NCBI RefSeq assembly: GCF_002286985.1
Contig: NZ_NSKC01000001.1
Coordinates: 62,001-126,000 of the forward strand
Direction: 5' to 3'
Length of the DNA stretch: 64,000 nucleotides
Source: Halorubrum salipaludis
GTDB lineage: Archaea; Halobacteriota; Halobacteria; Halobacteriales; Haloferacaceae
Shown here: positions 61,346-64,000 of the stretch, in pieces
How positions within the stretch are numbered: the first letter of the stretch is position 1
Layout of the letters: every line of letters starts with the position of its first letter
Position numbers and translations under genes: made by a program
Notes under the pieces: model-generated
What the model was told of the DNA's origin: nothing
Seen by the model: only the letters and a program-made list of their open reading frames with translations
The model's database searches: none

Positions 61346-61951
61346 TTATTCCGACTCGACGACCGTCTCCAGCGTCGCGACCGGCCGGCCGTCGACCGAG
61401 ACCTCGACGGTAACCGTTCGGCCGGGTTCGAGGACCGGGTCGTTCGTCCCCGCGACCCGGAACGACGCCGTTCCGCCGACGCGCAGGTCGCCGTCCGTCG
61501 CCGCGTTGAACGCGCCCGTCGGTCCCGGACGGAACCCCGCCGCGGAGAAGAACGGGACCGGCGGCTGTCGGGCGAGCGGCTCGCCGTCGACGCGCACCCG
61601 GACATCCAGTTCGCTCGCGTTCAGGGCGTCCCCGCCGCGGTGCGTGACCGCGATCCGGTCGTCGGTCGCCGACAGCGACAGGGACGCCGTCGGCGCCGGC
61701 TCCGGCGGGGCGCCGATCGCCGCGGTCACGACGCCGCCGGCGAGCACGACCGTGACGGCGAGCAGCAGGACGCCGGCGACGGGCGCGAGCCCGCGGGCGG
61801 ACCGGGCGGAACGGGAGGCCGTCGGTGTCGCCTCGATCGGCGCACTCGTCTCAGTCGGCGCACTCGTCTCAGTCGGCGTGCTCGTCTCAGTCGGCGTGCT
61901 CGCCGTCGTCGACACGCTCGTCTCGTCCGGGGGATCGGTGTCAGTGGCCAC
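61346..61951 (-). CDS. Type IV pilin-like protein with Thr/Glu-rich leader
   Basis: A 201-residue protein whose residues about 52-75 read ARGLAPVAGVLLLAVTVVLAG, the archaeal pilin-N signature (R-G-x-x-P-V-x-G then a hydrophobic stretch) cut by PibD. Unusually, about 50 residues precede it, including four near-copies of PTETSA encoded by 18-bp DNA repeats. The C-terminal beta-rich domain contains GEPLARQPP and a V-E-V-S-V-D-G-R tail. It may be a pilin or pseudopilin; the long leader is atypical. Confidence 0.72.
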   Translation of the reverse strand: MATDTDPPDETSVSTTASTPTETSTPTETSAPTETSAPIEATPTASRSARSARGLAPVAGVLLLAVTVVLAGGVVTAAIGAPPEPAPTASLSLSATDDRIAVTHRGGDALNASELDVRVRVDGEPLARQPPVPFFSAAGFRPGPTGAFNAATDGDLRVGGTASFRVAGTNDPVLEPGRTVTVEVSVDGRPVATLETVVESE

Positions 61952-61999
61952 GGGGAGACTGCCGCGGTATCCGGGAAAAGCGTCGGGGCGGCGCGAGCC

Positions 62000-63298
62000 C
62001 TACTCGCCGTCGTCGCTCTCGACCGGGTGCGGCGTCGCGATGGGTTCGAGGTCGTCGACGAACACCGCGCGGGGCTCGTCGACGACGGTGACCCGGTAGG
62101 ATTCCGCGGGGGAGAGCGTCCGGACCGTGCCGTCCGCGTCGGTGGTGCCGATCGCTCGGCTGTCGCCGTCGCCGACGCTCTTCGTGACGGTGACGTCGGG
62201 GACGGGCTCGCCGGTCTCGTCGTCGCGGACGGTCACCGTCACCAGGCCGCCGGCGTAGCTGCGGTCGACGGTGACGTTAAAGCCGTCGCCGGACTCGGAG
62301 ACGGACTCGGTGTCGGGGAACGCGTCGAGCGCGATCCGCTGGTGCTCGACGAACACCCGCTCCGTGCCGCCGCTGACGAAGGTGCGCAGGAGCCCGTACT
62401 CGTGGGGGATGGTGATCCGCTGGACCGAGCCGGCGCCGAAGGCGTCGGGCTCGCGGAGCGACGCCGTCTCGGGATAGGCGGCGGACGTGACCTCGATCGC
62501 CTCGTCGTTGCCGATCGTGCCGCCGCCGCGGTCCCAGCGGTCGATCCGGAAGACCTCGCGGACGTACTCCCCGTCGACGATCGTCGCTAACACGATCGAC
62601 CGGTCGCTCGACTCCACGTACACCTCGCTGGCCGACACCTCGCCGCGCGCCGCCGAGAGCGCGATCTCACGGACGGGCCCCTCGTACACCTGCAGCGCGA
62701 CCTGGAGCTCGTCGAGCCGGGTCGGTGAGCTGAACCCGTCCGTCTCCTCGGCGAGCGCGTCGAGCTCGTCGAGCCGCTCGTCGTACTCGCGGGCGGTCGC
62801 GGCGATGCGGACGAGCTCGTCGAGGAGCTCCCGGTCTGATAGCTCGCCGGCGGCGTGCGCGCTGAACGCCTCCGCCTGTCGGCTGTTGAGCGTCACCTCG
62901 TCGCGTTCGACCTGGTTGATCGCCGCGAGGATGCGGCGCTGCCGTTCCGTGCTCGTCTCGGCGGCCTCGATCCGCTGGACGACCGCCGCGGTCTCCATGG
63001 CGGCGTCGGTCTCGTCGACGGCGAAGCCGACCGACGATCCGAGGTCCGCGCCGCGGGCGGCGGCGCCGACGCGCGTGTCCGCGTCGGTCGGCGCGGACAG
63101 CGTCCGGAACGTGAGGTTCGCCGCGTCGACCTGCGATCGGTCGGGGTCGACGCCGTCGAACGCGCCGACGCGATCGGACGCGACCGGATCGGACGCGACC
63201 GGATCGGCGACCGCCCCCGCAACCGCCGCCGGCGACACCGCGCCGGCGATCGGCGCGAGCAGAAGCAGGACCGCGAGGGAGATCGGGAGGGCTCTCAT
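62000..63298 (-). CDS. Secreted protein of unknown function (DUF7094/7096-like)
   Basis: A 432-residue protein with a signal peptide (residues 1-29, PISLAVLLLLAPIAGAVS) and no C-terminal anchor. A central helical region (about 100-210: VVQRIEAAETSTERQRRILA, AAINQVERDEVTLNSRQAEA) is followed by beta-rich domains including a carboxypeptidase-regulatory-like repeat (VTVRDDETGEPVPDVTVTKS). It resembles haloarchaeal surface proteins I recall as DUF7094/7096. A TATA-like TTTTTTATATCC about 25 bp upstream of the start gives a leaderless mRNA. Divergent from the next gene. Confidence 0.72.
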   Translation of the reverse strand: MRALPISLAVLLLLAPIAGAVSPAAVAGAVADPVASDPVASDRVGAFDGVDPDRSQVDAANLTFRTLSAPTDADTRVGAAARGADLGSSVGFAVDETDAAMETAAVVQRIEAAETSTERQRRILAAINQVERDEVTLNSRQAEAFSAHAAGELSDRELLDELVRIAATAREYDERLDELDALAEETDGFSSPTRLDELQVALQVYEGPVREIALSAARGEVSASEVYVESSDRSIVLATIVDGEYVREVFRIDRWDRGGGTIGNDEAIEVTSAAYPETASLREPDAFGAGSVQRITIPHEYGLLRTFVSGGTERVFVEHQRIALDAFPDTESVSESGDGFNVTVDRSYAGGLVTVTVRDDETGEPVPDVTVTKSVGDGDSRAIGTTDADGTVRTLSPAESYRVTVVDEPRAVFVDDLEPIATPHPVESDDGE

Positions 63299-63450
63299 AC
63301 GTCTCGGTTCGCGCCAGGATATAAAAAATCCACCTCAACGAGCCGACGGAACCGATCGGGAGCGCGGCCGATCCGCCCGTCGCGACCTCGTTCGAAGGCA
63401 AAACGAACGATGGAAAGCGTTTTGCCCGGCGCCTGAGTGCCCTGATCTGT

Positions 63451-64000
63451 ATGCGGAACGCCCCGCCTCGCGCTCTCCTCGTCGGGCTGATCGCCGTCGC
63501 GCTCGTCGCGAGCGGCGTCGCCCCCGTCGCGGGAGACGCGCCCTCGCCTTCGCCCTCCATCGACGCCGACGCGGCGGCCGCCGGTTCGTCGACCGCCGGT
63601 CCCCCGGGAATCGGCTCAGCGACCGTCGGTCCGGCAACTGTCGATCCGGCGACGGTCGAACAGATCGACGAACCGTTCGACCCGGATACGGCGACGCAAA
63701 TCCGGATCGAGCCGACGCCCGACAGGGACGCCCGGTGGACCGTGTCGGTGAGGTACGCGCTCGCCGACGAGACCGACCGCGCCGCGTTCGACGCGACCGG
63801 CGACCGGTTCCGCGACGGGGAGATCGGCCCCGACGCCGCCCTGTTCGAGGGATTCGCCCGCGAGGCGAGCCGGAACGTCGACCGGACGATGCGGATCGAA
63901 GACGTCGAGCGCGAGGTCGTCGTCCACGACGACCCCTCGTCGTTCGACGTGGCGGGCGACCAGACGACGGCGGTCGGCGAACTCCGACTGACGTTCGTCT
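63451..64000 (+). CDS. Secreted/membrane protein, partial (DUF7345-like)
   Basis: First 183 codons; the rest is outside the window. A signal peptide (about 1-28, RALLVGLIAVALVASGVAPV) is followed by a Ser/Ala/Pro-rich stalk with repeats (GPATVDPATVEQ) and a beta-rich domain starting IRIEPTPDRDARWTVSVRYA. The latter pattern occurs in haloarchaeal proteins that pair a DUF7345-like domain with a membrane HTH. Function is unknown. It faces the secreted protein gene on the other strand, so they may share a regulatory region. Confidence 0.65.
   Translation, partial: MRNAPPRALLVGLIAVALVASGVAPVAGDAPSPSPSIDADAAAAGSSTAGPPGIGSATVGPATVDPATVEQIDEPFDPDTATQIRIEPTPDRDARWTVSVRYALADETDRAAFDATGDRFRDGEIGPDAALFEGFAREASRNVDRTMRIEDVEREVVVHDDPSSFDVAGDQTTAVGELRLTFV

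Overview
The window comes from a high-GC haloarchaeon, most likely Halorubrum or a close relative. The proteins are strongly acidic and many genes have a TATA box about 25 nt before the start codon, giving leaderless transcripts. The gene set is archaeal: SRP54, thermosome, L15e, ABCE1/RLI, pantoate kinase, a SAMP2 modifier with its E1 enzyme, and archaeosortase-type surface proteins. The genus is inferred; the class Halobacteria is well supported.

Layout. 1-0.96 kb: biotin ECF transporter (bioY plus a truncated ATPase) behind a BirA-type operator. 1-8.8 kb: housekeeping genes (SRP54, pantoate kinase), an operon pairing an archaellar FlaD/E-domain protein with an actin-like ATPase, and a Tat lipoprotein. 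9.1-13.3 kb: a lower-GC defence cassette (EVE-EVE-McrB plus a PD-(D/E)XK nuclease) next to an integrase-like remnant and an intron-containing tRNA-Gln. 13.6-23.4 kb: an exported-protein region with signal peptidase I, DUF5305, rhomboid, PGF-pre-PGF and DUF1102-type genes, one of them decapitated by an IS6-family element. 23.6-25.8 kb: two toxin-antitoxin-like loci, one bracketed by a duplicated small membrane protein gene. 25.9-53.9 kb: mostly core genes (Fe-type ABC ATPase, purL, gatB, samp2, rlmE, DHFR, ubaA, tRNA-Ser, thermosome, L15e, preQ0 transporter, tsaC, ABCE1). 54-64 kb: a 1,764-residue von Willebrand A surface protein with PGF-CTERM anchor, then methyltransferase, pilin-like and secreted protein genes.

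The most unusual content is a family of six intergenic elements, all on the + strand, at about 1.75, 7.07, 29.5, 35.7, 41.2 and 45.7 kb. They share conserved blocks while hairpin sequences differ between copies with pairing preserved, including a 19-bp closing stem. Most have a TATA box just upstream. This is the signature of a structured non-coding RNA family. Two copies end in exact tandem arrays (72-bp and 57-bp periods) whose units each repeat the RNA 3' block plus a TATA-like box. Spurious protein genes are easily called over them.

Genes that appear to act together: bioY with its ATPase; samp2 and ubaA in ubiquitin-like conjugation; signal peptidase, DUF5305, DUF1102 and PGF proteins in surface export; McrB-like and nuclease proteins in modified-DNA restriction.
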